A stretch of DNA of 64,000 nt from Clostridia bacterium. Its GTDB lineage: Bacteria > Bacillota > Clostridia > Saccharofermentanales > Saccharofermentanaceae. The DNA is taken from positions 62,001 through 126,000 of the forward strand of contig JAEEWG010000004.1 in assembly GCA_016287245.1 (NCBI GenBank). Direction: 5' to 3'. The notes beneath the pieces were generated by a model. That model was not told where the DNA came from, did no database searches, and saw only the letters and a program-made list of their open reading frames with translations. Positions 52,626-61,710 of this stretch are shown piece by piece; position 1 is the first letter of the stretch; each line of letters begins with the position of its first letter. The position numbers were made by a program, and so were the translations under genes.

Positions 52626-54020
52626 TTACGACGGATCCTGTTTCTTCATGGCCTGCACGATGCTGTGGATCTCATAGAGGCGCTGCGGGTTTTCGGGAAT
52701 CAGACGGTTCCCCTTTCCGCCGGCTTCGAAGACTTCCATATACTTTCCGTAATCCATGAGCATGCCCTTGATCTGATGGATCGGGAATACTTTCGTTACG
52801 GGCTTGGCGACAAGTGAGAGATCTCTGTCTTTCTGCGATTTCACCGGTTTTCCCTTCTTATAGAGGATGCCGTCTTCCGGCGCGCACTCCGTGCCCTCGT
52901 AGGTGATCGCTCCGTCCCTGATGGTCAGGACACCTTCGCCGACTTTCGCGTAATACCTTTCTTCGCAGAGCTTATGGAGCTCGACTTTTTCCTTCAGACA
53001 GAAGCCTTCTTCGGAAGCCATCTTCTCGTAGATGCCCTGCTCCCACTCGGTCCATTGCCGAAGGTCCGGGAAATACTTATCCTCCGGACCTGCGGGCTCG
53101 AAGAAACATCTGCGGTTCATGGCCACCTTGTTTCCGCACTTGCTGCAGACAAGGACATTCCCCTTCCGGCGCAGATCTTTTCGAAGAGACGTATCGCCCT
53201 TCCCGTCCACGACCCGGGTGGTGTTGAGCCCTCCGCATTTCGGGCAGATATTCGCGATGTTCTGCACCCCGGCGGCGATCGCCTTAGAATGAAAATTCTG
53301 CGGATGGTCGGAAAAGTACTGGAATTCGTCGTATTCCAGTTCTTTTTTCATGAACTCATAGATCTCGTCGATGCTCATCTTCTCGACCTCTTCCTTCGGA
53401 AGCACGCTGGTAAACTCCGCCGTGATGCGGCCTTTTCTCCAGGAGTTTTCACTCCAGCGCGGCCAGGTCAGATAGGCGCCGTGGGAACGGAATACGACAA
53501 GCGACGAGCCGGTCTTTTTCACAAGGGAAGCCAGGCCGGATTCAAACGGGATGGAATGGCCGTCCGTAAGACGCGTCCCTTCCGGGAAGATGCCGAGGAC
53601 ACCGCCTCTGGAAAGCACACGCATCATGGCTTTGACGGTCCTGATATCTGTTCTGTACTGGGCTTTCGGGATACACCCGCCCTTCGTGATGACAGGGCCG
53701 AATATTTTCCGACGGAAAAGAAACTCTCCGGCCACGAAATTGATCGGCCGCCCGTAAAGCGCCGTGGCCATGATGATCGGATCGATAAAAGACGGGTGAT
53801 TGCCGACGATGACCATAGGCCCCGGAAGAGATTTGATTCTCCTGTCGGCGCGCACCTTGATGCCGAAAATGAAGCGGCAGGCATTTAAAACGAGATGGGA
53901 ACCGAAGCAGGTGTACCAGAACCGGCTCGGCACACATCCGTAATCCGGCTGATCCTTCGGTTTTTCAGGAACTCTCAGCTCCTGTTTCCCGGTCTTTTGA
54001 AGCGCTTTTTCTTCTCCCAC
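52626..54020 (-). CDS. PlsC-type 1-acylglycerol-3-phosphate acyltransferase with C-terminal zinc ribbon
   Basis: The N-terminal half is a PlsC acyltransferase with Asn-His75-Pro-Ser-Phe-Ile-Asp80 (the HX4D catalytic motif) and Pro-Glu-Gly-Thr-Arg at about residue 147. It should move an acyl chain onto lysophosphatidic acid or a related lipid at the membrane. The C-terminal half is unusual. It has a Cys259-Pro-Lys-Cys262 / Cys292-Ser-Lys-Cys295 zinc ribbon and then about 170 residues that I do not recognise, starting with Trp-Thr-Glu-Trp-Glu. The GTG at 54020 is chosen for an AAAAGGGG site; the frame can run to 54098. It converges with fliB at a 3-base gap. Confidence 0.8.
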   Translation of the reverse strand: MGEEKALQKTGKQELRVPEKPKDQPDYGCVPSRFWYTCFGSHLVLNACRFIFGIKVRADRRIKSLPGPMVIVGNHPSFIDPIIMATALYGRPINFVAGEFLFRRKIFGPVITKGGCIPKAQYRTDIRTVKAMMRVLSRGGVLGIFPEGTRLTDGHSIPFESGLASLVKKTGSSLVVFRSHGAYLTWPRWSENSWRKGRITAEFTSVLPKEEVEKMSIDEIYEFMKKELEYDEFQYFSDHPQNFHSKAIAAGVQNIANICPKCGGLNTTRVVDGKGDTSLRKDLRRKGNVLVCSKCGNKVAMNRRCFFEPAGPEDKYFPDLRQWTEWEQGIYEKMASEEGFCLKEKVELHKLCEERYYAKVGEGVLTIRDGAITYEGTECAPEDGILYKKGKPVKSQKDRDLSLVAKPVTKVFPIHQIKGMLMDYGKYMEVFEAGGKGNRLIPENPQRLYEIHSIVQAMKKQDPS

Positions 54021-54132
54021 TATGCTGCCCCTTTTCCAATTCGTCACAAATTTGGCAGAAAAATCCTCTTTTTGACATAAATTGATAACATATATCACGT
54101 ATTATACATTACGTGTAGGTCAGGAGGAATAT

Positions 54133-55101
54133 ATGGCGAAGATCTGTTTTTATTGTGGCAAAGAACTGCAGCCGGGTGTGCGCTGCTCTTGTCGTGGTTC
54201 CGGAAAGCCCGCCGGCGGGGCTGCTTCGGGGGCCGGATCTTCTTCATCCTCCCAAACCTCTTCTTCCTATTCCCAGACTGCTTCCTCCTCTTCTTCTGCT
54301 GCTTCATCTTCTGCTTTTTCTCAAAAAGAAGAGAAACCGAAGAAGCAGAAAGAGAAGAAGGGAAAGCAGGTCTGGCGCCGTGCCACATCCGGTTCAGCTG
54401 ATTCCGCCTATGGTAATGAGTGGACAAAACAGAAAGATGACACCCGTTTTTCTTTCTCCCGATTCATCGACCAGGTACGGGCACGATTCCCTTCCCTGTC
54501 GAAGATCCTGCGTCCGGTGATGTCCTATATCTGGCATCCGGTCACCACGATCCAGAACCGGGCACGTGTCGTTCCGATCGGAAAGACCCTTCTCATTCAC
54601 AGCCTCTTCGCGGCACTGACATCGCTGATGGTCCTCTTTACCAACAGCACCGACTCGCCGTTCCTTGGCATGCTGATCGACCTGATGTTCGGTAAGACGG
54701 ATCTTTTCACAGAGCATCCGCTGATCGCATTTTTCACGATCTCCGCGATCCTCTGGTTCTGTGTACTGCTCCTTGCAAGCTGCTTCTTCATCACATCGCG
54801 CTTTGCGAATAGAAAACTCAAGTTCCTTCGCGCGCTGGATACGGTGACCATGTCCTCGATCTACATGTGCTTTGCCGATGTACTGATCTTCTTATCCGTA
54901 CTTCTCGGCACGAGAGGATCTTTTACATTAATATTCGTCGCGCTGATCATCATGAGCATCACGCATTTCGTCTCGCTCAAGAACGATCTGGGACTGTCGG
55001 AAAATGCCACTTTCAACATGCTGGCGGTAAGCTATCTTCTCTTCTACACGCTGGCCAAGCTCGGCACCGGCATCATCATCAGAGTTGCAACTTTGTTCTG
55101 A
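54133..55101 (+). CDS. Zinc-ribbon membrane protein of unknown function (Yip1-like topology)
   Basis: The ATG at 54133 has CAGGAGG upstream. The 322-residue product starts with a Cys5-X2-Cys8 / Cys-X-Cys zinc ribbon. A Ser/Gly/Ala-rich linker of about 60 residues and a Lys/Glu segment follow. From about residue 140 there are five hydrophobic helices. The layout of an N-terminal zinc ribbon, low-complexity linker and C-terminal membrane bundle is also seen in the protein encoded at 41118-41894, though the membrane parts differ. The function is unknown. Confidence 0.7.
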   Translation: MAKICFYCGKELQPGVRCSCRGSGKPAGGAASGAGSSSSSQTSSSYSQTASSSSSAASSSAFSQKEEKPKKQKEKKGKQVWRRATSGSADSAYGNEWTKQKDDTRFSFSRFIDQVRARFPSLSKILRPVMSYIWHPVTTIQNRARVVPIGKTLLIHSLFAALTSLMVLFTNSTDSPFLGMLIDLMFGKTDLFTEHPLIAFFTISAILWFCVLLLASCFFITSRFANRKLKFLRALDTVTMSSIYMCFADVLIFLSVLLGTRGSFTLIFVALIIMSITHFVSLKNDLGLSENATFNMLAVSYLLFYTLAKLGTGIIIRVATLF

Positions 55102-55283
55102 TTATTTAATGTTTTCCGCAATTTGCGCTTTTCTGTTTTTTTCTCAATTCTTCTATGCTAATATGGCTTTAGGGGTTGAAATCTGAGATGGCAAGGAAGA
55201 GAAGAGGAGGCATATTTCTCTATATTTATATACGGAATTCTCCGGCGCGATATCTGTCGCGACGTTTAATTTTTGTACCCTTT

Positions 55284-55317
55284 TTCGGAACAGGGATGCA
55301 TCTTGCATCCCTCCGAA
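55284..55317 (+). promoter_or_regulatory. Hairpin in the leader of the toxin-like gene
   Basis: Arms AGGGATGCA (55292-55300) and TGCATCCCT (55304-55312) with a 3-base loop are extended by TTCGGA and TCCGAA. A second small hairpin, CGCGA/TCGCG, lies 25 bases upstream. No T run follows. The remainder of the 321-base gap (55102-55422) is A/T-rich. I do not recognise a riboswitch class. Confidence 0.35.
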
Positions 55318-55422
55318 TCATACTTCCTTTCCTTTTCTGACAGCCCGGATCGACCATGGCTAGCCAAGATGATGACCTATTCTCATCTTTGCAGAAAAAT
55401 ACAAATTTATAAGGAGGTATGT

Positions 55423-58400
55423 ATGAGAAACAGAGCTAGCAAATTCATTTCTATCGTTTTAGCCGTTGCTTTACTATGCACTTCGGTCATATGCGTAAAC
55501 GCGGCTGAGCCTGACAGTTCGACGGTCTTTGAAGCAAGCGGACTTACGGCAGATTTTCAGGTGGAAACGCAATGGGATGGAAGCCATAACGGCATCATTA
55601 CGGTGACCAATACCGGAACTGAGCCGGTGGATAACTGGGCTTTCACCTTTGATTTTCCGCATGAGATCGCCAATATCTGGAACGCATCGATCGTCGAGCA
55701 CCAACCCGGTGTCTATACTGTCAAAAACCTGATCTGGAATCAGGATATTCCGGTGGGAGGCAGCATTTCTTTTGGCTTTACCGCTGCTGACCAGGGCGAG
55801 ATCACTCCGCCCTCCTTTATCGTAAGGAACACGAAGGTGGAAGAAGTTCCTTTGGACAGTGTACAGATCGATTACATCCCGTACAGCGATTGGGGCGCAG
55901 GCTTCACTTCTGCTTTACAGATCACCAATCTTTCTGAAACTGCTATAGAAGACTGGTTCGTTGATTTCGATTTTTCACGAAGCATCGACAGCATCTCCAG
56001 CGCAAAGCTCATCGAACGCGAAGGAACACATTATGTGGTTCAGAACGATGGCTTTACCCAGAACCTTTCTCCCAATCAGTCGATCCTGATCGGCATGGGT
56101 GGTTCCCAGGGCTCCTCTTCTGATGTGCCGGAGAACTTTGTTCTCAAGCAGGTAAATCTTGCGTTTGATCTGGTATCGGATACGGATGGAGACCAGGTTC
56201 TGGACTGGGTCGAGATCTGCATCGATGGAACGGATCCGCTGGTGGCAGAAGGAGAAACACCGACACCAACACCAACGCCAACTTCTACTCCGACCCCGAC
56301 GCCGACAGCCACTCCGACGGCAACGCCGACTGCCACGCCTACGGCTACACCCTCAGCGACGCCGACAGTGACTCCGACAGAAACACCAACCGCAACGCCG
56401 ACAGCCACACCTACGGCCACACCGGAAGAAACACCGACTCCGGATATTACGGAAGATAATGATAATGACGGTCTTCCTGATATCTATGAAAAAGTCATCC
56501 TCAAATATCTGCTGGTGCGTGGTGTCTCCGTAACAGGAATCGGCTCCGTTCAGCCGTCTGATGACTATGATGATGACGGTCTGACACTTGATCTGGAATA
56601 CGAATATGATACGAACCCGTTCATGGCTGATAGTGACGAGGATAGCTTGAGTGATTACGATGAAGTATTCGTCTATGGCACAAGCCCGATTTCCAAAGAT
56701 ACCGACGGCGACGGAATGGGTGACGGAACAGAGATCGATGCCGGACTGGACCCGCTCTCTGCCGATTCCGACGGAGATGGAATTTCGGATTCTATGGAGA
56801 CTGTAACTCAGCTTGTCCGTCTGGATTCCATTGAGAAGATCGATATTTCCAAATCTCTTATCGAGCCAAGCGTCGTAATCACAGGCAAAGGCGACTACAG
56901 TGAAAAGATGTATGCAACTATGATCGAAGATCATGGCGGGCTCTTTACAAGCTCAGCGATCATCGGCAGACCTTTCGAATTCGTTCACGACGAAGATCTG
57001 TCCTTTGAATCAAGTACACTTAGTTTCCGCGTCAGCGATGCTGTATTGGAAGAAAACAACATCGTCGACCTGAAGATCGCGTATTTTGACGAGGAAACCA
57101 CTGAAATCGAGATCCTCGATACCACATATAACAAATCAACAAATACTCTGTCGGCAAACGTAAGCCACTACAGCACATATCTGCTGGTCAACGCAAAGAG
57201 ATTCCGCTATACGTTACAATCTCCGACAGGAACACCGGAACCGATCTATGCCGTGCGCCATATCTATAATGGCCATGCATACTCTTTGCTCAGCGACAGC
57301 ATGAGCTGGACGGACGCAAGAGACTACTGCGCAGCACATGGTGGTCACCTGGTTATTATTGAAGACGAGTACGAACAGCAGTTCTTAACAAGTCTTTTGC
57401 GCTCGCATGGAACTAAAAATCTCTATTGGATCGGGCTTTCCGGAGAAGATTCACAGTGCTCGTGGGTAGATGGAACTCCCGTTTCGTATACTAACTGGGC
57501 TACAGGTGAACCAAACAACATAAATGAGACAGTCGTTCACATGTACTGTAATCCAACTAGCGGATTCAGTTGTGGAGAATGGAACGATACTCTAAACGAA
57601 AACTTCGTTACTACCACCAGTTTCTGGAGCACATACAACTGCGGAATCATCATCGAATGGGATGATCCGGATGGTCTGGGCAAATGTCTTATCACTTTGT
57701 CAGACGGTACAGTCGTAGAACTTGATCAGGACCCGTCTCTTGGAGACGAAACTGTTGATACGGATAAAGACGGCATTCCGGATGTAATCGAGCTTAATAG
57801 AATGCAGGTTAACTATTCAAGCGGCCAGGTCTACTGGACATTCTATTCAAATCCTGGCTCAAAAGATACGGATGGCGATGGTCTTCTCGATATCGACGAT
57901 CTGAAACCCCGCACATACGATACGGTAGTTACAGCATACACCGATACGTATATCAGCTTTAACACCGGAAGGACCTGGAAGAATATTACCTGTACCGCTT
58001 TCGATTATCTGGATAATCTGTTTATCATGGTTGACGGAAGAGCCGACAATCCCATCCCGATCGATGAGTTCAGAGTGATCGTAAGCAACGTTACCAGCAA
58101 CGGCGATCAGTCCTTCTCACTTGATGAGTTGACACTGATCGGATTAGTTAACAATGATGGCGCCCAGATCTATATGGACAACGTCTCTGGAAGCATTAGA
58201 GATACCGTATTCGAGAGGTTGGCCGGACGCGAAACCAAGTATTATCGCCACACAGGCTTATTCTGGGACTCGAGCTGGGATGAAGTGCCAAAAGGCACCA
58301 CGGGAGGATTCTTTAAGGGCACAGTATTATCTGAAGCTGAGATCAACTTCTCTTTGAAGCTGTTCTACGCCTGTGATGTTTATAATGTTTTGGAATTCCT

Positions 58401-58977
58401 GATTACAATAGGCGTTATCGTTATCGCTCTTGTTGTCTGTATCGAAGCAATTCCTGTAGTCGTAGCGCATATTGAAGCAATCATCTACTATGTTTCAACC
58501 TTTGGCGTCATCAATGGATTGAACATGTATCTGTGTTTAGGCATCAATAACCTTCCTGACGGTGTAATTTCCTGGATACAGATGGATATGGCAGATGGCG
58601 ACAGTTGTGCAGACGACCTTGTGGATTCTGGTCTTGCAATCAATCAGCTTGGACAGTCGGGTGAAGACATGCTGAAAATTGAGCATGGCGGCGAGTCGCA
58701 AGTATACTTCAGGACCATGGTAAACGGTCAACGTGGCGGAAGATACGTTGATCAGTTCGCCGACGGCATCGCTTATGAATCCAAAGTAGGCTATGCATGT
58801 CTGAGCCAGAGACTTAGAACACAGATCCTGAAGGATGCCTGGTTGCTTCAGAACGATCCAAGTGTTAACGGAGTAGTCTGGGAATTCTTCAGAAGCGAAA
58901 TTACCGGCCAAGTAGGAGCATCTCAGCAATTACTCGAATTCTTGACGCAGAATGGTATTGAATACGTGATCCATTGA
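55423..58977 (+). CDS. Exported modular toxin candidate: CBM-like pair, Thr-Pro linker, Ca-binding repeats, C-type lectin, membrane segment, REase-fold C-terminus
   Basis: The ATG at 55423 has AAGGAGG upstream; the 1184-residue product has a Sec signal peptide (1-28). Two CBM2-like beta domains follow (about 40-135 and 146-250), with Asn-Thr-Gly, Trp-Asn and Asp-Trp strands. A Thr-Pro linker is at 279-340. Thrombospondin-3-like Asp-X-Asp-X-Asp-Gly repeats come at 345-455 and 778-827. A C-type lectin domain spans about 612-747, with Glu-Pro-Asn (697) and Trp-Asn-Asp (720) calcium/sugar motifs. A hydrophobic stretch follows (about 990-1035). The last 110 residues read Gly-Arg1107-Tyr-Val-Asp1110, Glu1119-Ser-Lys1121, Gln1134 and Val-Val-Trp-Glu-Phe-Phe, as in Tox-REase (PD-(D/E)XK) toxin domains. 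It has no sortase motif. Confidence 0.75.
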   Translation: MRNRASKFISIVLAVALLCTSVICVNAAEPDSSTVFEASGLTADFQVETQWDGSHNGIITVTNTGTEPVDNWAFTFDFPHEIANIWNASIVEHQPGVYTVKNLIWNQDIPVGGSISFGFTAADQGEITPPSFIVRNTKVEEVPLDSVQIDYIPYSDWGAGFTSALQITNLSETAIEDWFVDFDFSRSIDSISSAKLIEREGTHYVVQNDGFTQNLSPNQSILIGMGGSQGSSSDVPENFVLKQVNLAFDLVSDTDGDQVLDWVEICIDGTDPLVAEGETPTPTPTPTSTPTPTPTATPTATPTATPTATPSATPTVTPTETPTATPTATPTATPEETPTPDITEDNDNDGLPDIYEKVILKYLLVRGVSVTGIGSVQPSDDYDDDGLTLDLEYEYDTNPFMADSDEDSLSDYDEVFVYGTSPISKDTDGDGMGDGTEIDAGLDPLSADSDGDGISDSMETVTQLVRLDSIEKIDISKSLIEPSVVITGKGDYSEKMYATMIEDHGGLFTSSAIIGRPFEFVHDEDLSFESSTLSFRVSDAVLEENNIVDLKIAYFDEETTEIEILDTTYNKSTNTLSANVSHYSTYLLVNAKRFRYTLQSPTGTPEPIYAVRHIYNGHAYSLLSDSMSWTDARDYCAAHGGHLVIIEDEYEQQFLTSLLRSHGTKNLYWIGLSGEDSQCSWVDGTPVSYTNWATGEPNNINETVVHMYCNPTSGFSCGEWNDTLNENFVTTTSFWSTYNCGIIIEWDDPDGLGKCLITLSDGTVVELDQDPSLGDETVDTDKDGIPDVIELNRMQVNYSSGQVYWTFYSNPGSKDTDGDGLLDIDDLKPRTYDTVVTAYTDTYISFNTGRTWKNITCTAFDYLDNLFIMVDGRADNPIPIDEFRVIVSNVTSNGDQSFSLDELTLIGLVNNDGAQIYMDNVSGSIRDTVFERLAGRETKYYRHTGLFWDSSWDEVPKGTTGGFFKGTVLSEAEINFSLKLFYACDVYNVLEFLITIGVIVIALVVCIEAIPVVVAHIEAIIYYVSTFGVINGLNMYLCLGINNLPDGVISWIQMDMADGDSCADDLVDSGLAINQLGQSGEDMLKIEHGGESQVYFRTMVNGQRGGRYVDQFADGIAYESKVGYACLSQRLRTQILKDAWLLQNDPSVNGVVWEFFRSEITGQVGASQQLLEFLTQNGIEYVIH
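56257..56442 (+). repeat. In-frame Thr-Pro linker repeat
   Basis: A run of short direct repeats of the type CCGAC(A/G)GCNAC encodes alternating Thr-Pro and Ala-Thr-Pro units, joining the carbohydrate-binding part to the calcium-binding part of the toxin-like protein. Such repeats are prone to length change. Confidence 0.85.
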
Positions 58978-59035
58978 TAAGAATATTGGAAGATCAGTTT
59001 TCTGATTCCTCGTCAATGAGTATCACAAGTTGATG

Positions 59036-59074
59036 ACGGGTCAGACAGCGTTTCACAAACGTTGTTTGACCCGT
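59036..59074 (+). promoter_or_regulatory. 18-bp hairpin between toxin-like and immunity-like genes
   Basis: Positions 59036-59053 pair with 59057-59074 around a 3-base loop, with only G-T wobbles as exceptions. No T run follows, so it is not a classic terminator. It lies 59 bases after the toxin stop and about 105 bases before the next ATG. Confidence 0.5.
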
Positions 59075-59179
59075 TGCAACTAAAATAGAAGCGTGAATAA
59101 TACATAACCTTCTATGGTAGAATTAAACAAACATACCTTTTCGTGCATAAGTGTATTGATGTCAAGGGAGATAATAAGT

Positions 59180-59671
59180 ATGTCTAAAGATGGTTTAGCA
59201 GCAGCAGTAAAATACAGCAAGGATCTGATTGCCTTTAACGATAGCAAAGAGGCAGAAGATTTCTTTTCTACATATAGAACGAGCCTTCTTGAGGAGCTCG
59301 AAAGAATCAGTGCGGAAAGCGGTGTTTTTACCCCCGACTACTCTGTAGATAGTTTGGATCCATTAGAAAAGTGGTATTTCGATCTATATGAGAATGATTC
59401 GTTTTCAAGTACAGGTGTAACAAAAGAGACCTTTGAAAAGATGATGGAGATCTATTTTGGAGAAACCGCTGTTCGAGGCAGCGAAGAAGCAAACTGGATC
59501 GTAAGAGAATTCCCGTTCGTCAAAGGGAAGTACGAATTGCTGGTAAAAAAGGGCCTGATGAGCATGTCCATAGTTGGCAAATTCCAAAACCTCCAAAATG
59601 TACAGGGAAACAAGAGAAAAAACCTGATGATCAGGGATTTCAAAAAGTACTTTCAACCGTCGAAAAAATAA
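59180..59671 (+). CDS. Putative immunity protein for the upstream toxin
   Basis: The start at 59180 has GGGAG at 59166-59170. The 163-residue product has no signal peptide or membrane helix, so it is cytoplasmic, where an antidote to a nuclease must act. It is rich in Lys, Glu, Phe and Tyr, begins with two charged helices, and ends in a basic tail. I do not recognise the family. Its place directly after an exported protein with a nuclease-like C-terminus, on the same strand, is the usual setting of an immunity gene. The gene is visibly richer in A/T than its neighbours, as is common for exchanged toxin-immunity modules. The function is inferred from context only. Confidence 0.55.
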   Translation: MSKDGLAAAVKYSKDLIAFNDSKEAEDFFSTYRTSLLEELERISAESGVFTPDYSVDSLDPLEKWYFDLYENDSFSSTGVTKETFEKMMEIYFGETAVRGSEEANWIVREFPFVKGKYELLVKKGLMSMSIVGKFQNLQNVQGNKRKNLMIRDFKKYFQPSKK

Positions 59672-59788
59672 TTCATAAAATTTTTCACAATCGAAAAAAA
59701 TTTGTTGCTTTGAGAGTCTAACTATTAGAAACGATGGAGACGCCGGATCGTCGCGAAGGTCAAACGGGCGCTCTCAGAAGGAGTAGTT

Positions 59789-61543
59789 ATGAAAAAGCTA
59801 AGCAACAATTCTAAGGCATTGATTGCTCTTACCCTCGCGATGTCCATTCTCATCGGAACCGGATGTGAAAAGAAAGATACTAAAGAAAGCGAAAAGCCGA
59901 CTGAAGTTATTACCGAAACGACGGAAAGACCTTCCTCCCCATCGGAAACGACAGAAGGATCTTCTACTGAAGGATCCTCTGAAGTTACAGTTTCGGAAAC
60001 AGAGCCATCTGAAGAACCCTCCACGGAAACAACGGCGGAAAATACTCCTGCACCCTTAAAGTCCGTCAAGCTTCCAGAAGAGACTTTCACAAGACTGTCC
60101 TCTGATCCGATCACTGAATTCGTTCCTTCTTCCGATTACGGGAAGGTCTATCCGTTCCTCGGTAATACACGTATCTCCGGCACGGAACTTCGTCTCTATG
60201 GTTTCTTCGATGAAAGCGGGCGCATCGTCTGTGACCCCATCTTCCACTTGATCGGCTGTGTTAATGGGAAAGGATATATCGTGTCCATAATTGACGGCCA
60301 GTCTTATATGCAGCCTTCCAAAAAAGGTTACATTTCTCTGGACGGCGCGTTTTTCACCGGCATCAAGTACGATAGAATCTACGAAAATGATGGAAAACTC
60401 CTTTTCGTATCGACTTCCGATGAAAAGGCAAGCTATGCTTCTTTCGATCCGGACACAAATACTTTCGGCAAAGAGAAAACTCTCAAGACTATAAAGCCGG
60501 GAGAATACACTGAATTCTACCGCATCTTAGATGACCGCTATCTTCTTTACACAGATGATCTCGGATTTGCTTCCTTTACTGTTGACGGCACTATCGGAGA
60601 ACTGGTTACCTATCCTGGAAACGAAGATCTTTACCCTCAAAGCTTCGAGGGTAACCTCATGATCAAATCCGACGATATGAACTCTGCTTATGCCTTCTAC
60701 TCGATCGACGGAAGACTTCTTTTCGATGCCGGCACATACAGTTCCTACTATTTCGATCGCGACTACGATGACTGTATCGTTCTTACCCGCGAAGACGGAT
60801 GGGATATCGCAGATCTCAGCGGTAATATTCTGGGATCCATCGATAACAAGGACCATGACAAGCGTAATCTTTACTACCTCGGAGAATACTTTGTCGCTGT
60901 CACCAACGAAGGACTTCTCTGCTATGACAAAGACTTTAAACTCGTTAAGTTCACCAAGATCGACTCTGCCAAGGACTGCCAGCCGGTTCCGACCGACTAC
61001 TCCTGCCAGGAGAACATGATCAGATCGTTCTCTCCTCTCTTCTATAATCGCTCCGGTGAAGATATCACCTTCATCGACCCGGTCGCCGGGACCACCAAGA
61101 CCGTGAAGAACAGCAGCGAGTACGGCAGCCCGACAAGACTTCCCGGACGCATCCTTCTGACCGCGTTTTATTTAAATACTGTCTGCTGGAAACTTCTGAA
61201 CTCTTCGGATTACAGCGTACTTGCCGAGGGTGTGGGCGACTGTCAGGTGCACTATGATGCAAGCACAGATAAGTACTACCTCTTCTCCACACCGCTTCTT
61301 TTCCAAAATAGCGAGGCGAAGATCATCGACATGCAGACCGGTAAAATCTTCTTCGATGCTTTCGAAAATCCGGAAAACAAGACGATCCAGATCGATGCCA
61401 TCATGGGATATAAGATCCTTTATACCGTCACTCCGCTGTCTTTCGAGGACAATGCTTCTAAGGCCCATCCTTTCAGCGTCCTCACCGATAAGGAAGGCAA
61501 GATCAGCTTCCTGCACTTTGCAGAGAACGGCTACACCAACTGA
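59789..61543 (+). CDS. Large lipoprotein, probably a WG/beta-propeller-like repeat protein
   Basis: The 584-residue product has a lipoprotein signal ending in Gly-Thr-Gly-Cys (about residue 26). A Thr/Glu/Ser-rich stalk follows (about 30-92). The remaining beta-rich region has many Tyr-Asp/Phe-Asp strands and segments such as Tyr-Ile-Ser-Leu-Asp-Gly, Phe-Tyr-Ser-Ile-Asp-Gly-Arg-Leu and Ile-Ala-Asp-Leu-Ser-Gly-Asn-Ile. These recall WG-repeat or propeller proteins that report on surface or substrate contact. The stalk should hold the domain away from the membrane. GAAGGAG precedes the ATG. It follows the immunity-like gene at 117 bases; any link with the toxin is not shown. Confidence 0.65.
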   Translation: MKKLSNNSKALIALTLAMSILIGTGCEKKDTKESEKPTEVITETTERPSSPSETTEGSSTEGSSEVTVSETEPSEEPSTETTAENTPAPLKSVKLPEETFTRLSSDPITEFVPSSDYGKVYPFLGNTRISGTELRLYGFFDESGRIVCDPIFHLIGCVNGKGYIVSIIDGQSYMQPSKKGYISLDGAFFTGIKYDRIYENDGKLLFVSTSDEKASYASFDPDTNTFGKEKTLKTIKPGEYTEFYRILDDRYLLYTDDLGFASFTVDGTIGELVTYPGNEDLYPQSFEGNLMIKSDDMNSAYAFYSIDGRLLFDAGTYSSYYFDRDYDDCIVLTREDGWDIADLSGNILGSIDNKDHDKRNLYYLGEYFVAVTNEGLLCYDKDFKLVKFTKIDSAKDCQPVPTDYSCQENMIRSFSPLFYNRSGEDITFIDPVAGTTKTVKNSSEYGSPTRLPGRILLTAFYLNTVCWKLLNSSDYSVLAEGVGDCQVHYDASTDKYYLFSTPLLFQNSEAKIIDMQTGKIFFDAFENPENKTIQIDAIMGYKILYTVTPLSFEDNASKAHPFSVLTDKEGKISFLHFAENGYTN

Positions 61544-61651
61544 TACAGAAAGCATCCTTTTTCAGGAACTGCTATATCCTCCTTCAGAAATCTCTGTGCC
61601 TGCCAATACAGAGAGAGAGAATCTCCGGGACTCTTCTCCCGGGATCAAAAG

Positions 61652-61684
61652 AAAAGGGACCGGAAGATGATCTTCCGGTCCCTC
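61652..61684 (-). terminator. Terminator of the asnS-asnA unit
   Basis: Arms GGGACCGGAAGA (61656-61667) and TCTTCCGGTCCC (61671-61682) form a perfect 12-bp stem with a 3-base loop, followed on the minus strand by TTTTCTTTT. Confidence 0.85.
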
Positions 61685-61710
61685 GTCATTTTGATTCATG
61701 TGGTCAGGCA

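Noticed and set aside
56076..56420. Gly-Val repeat protein on the minus strand
   Set aside because: It is the complement of the Thr-Pro linker repeat, not a gene.
56257..56442. Possible CRISPR or tandem repeat array
   Set aside because: The repeats are in-frame codons for a Thr-Pro linker, with no spacers.
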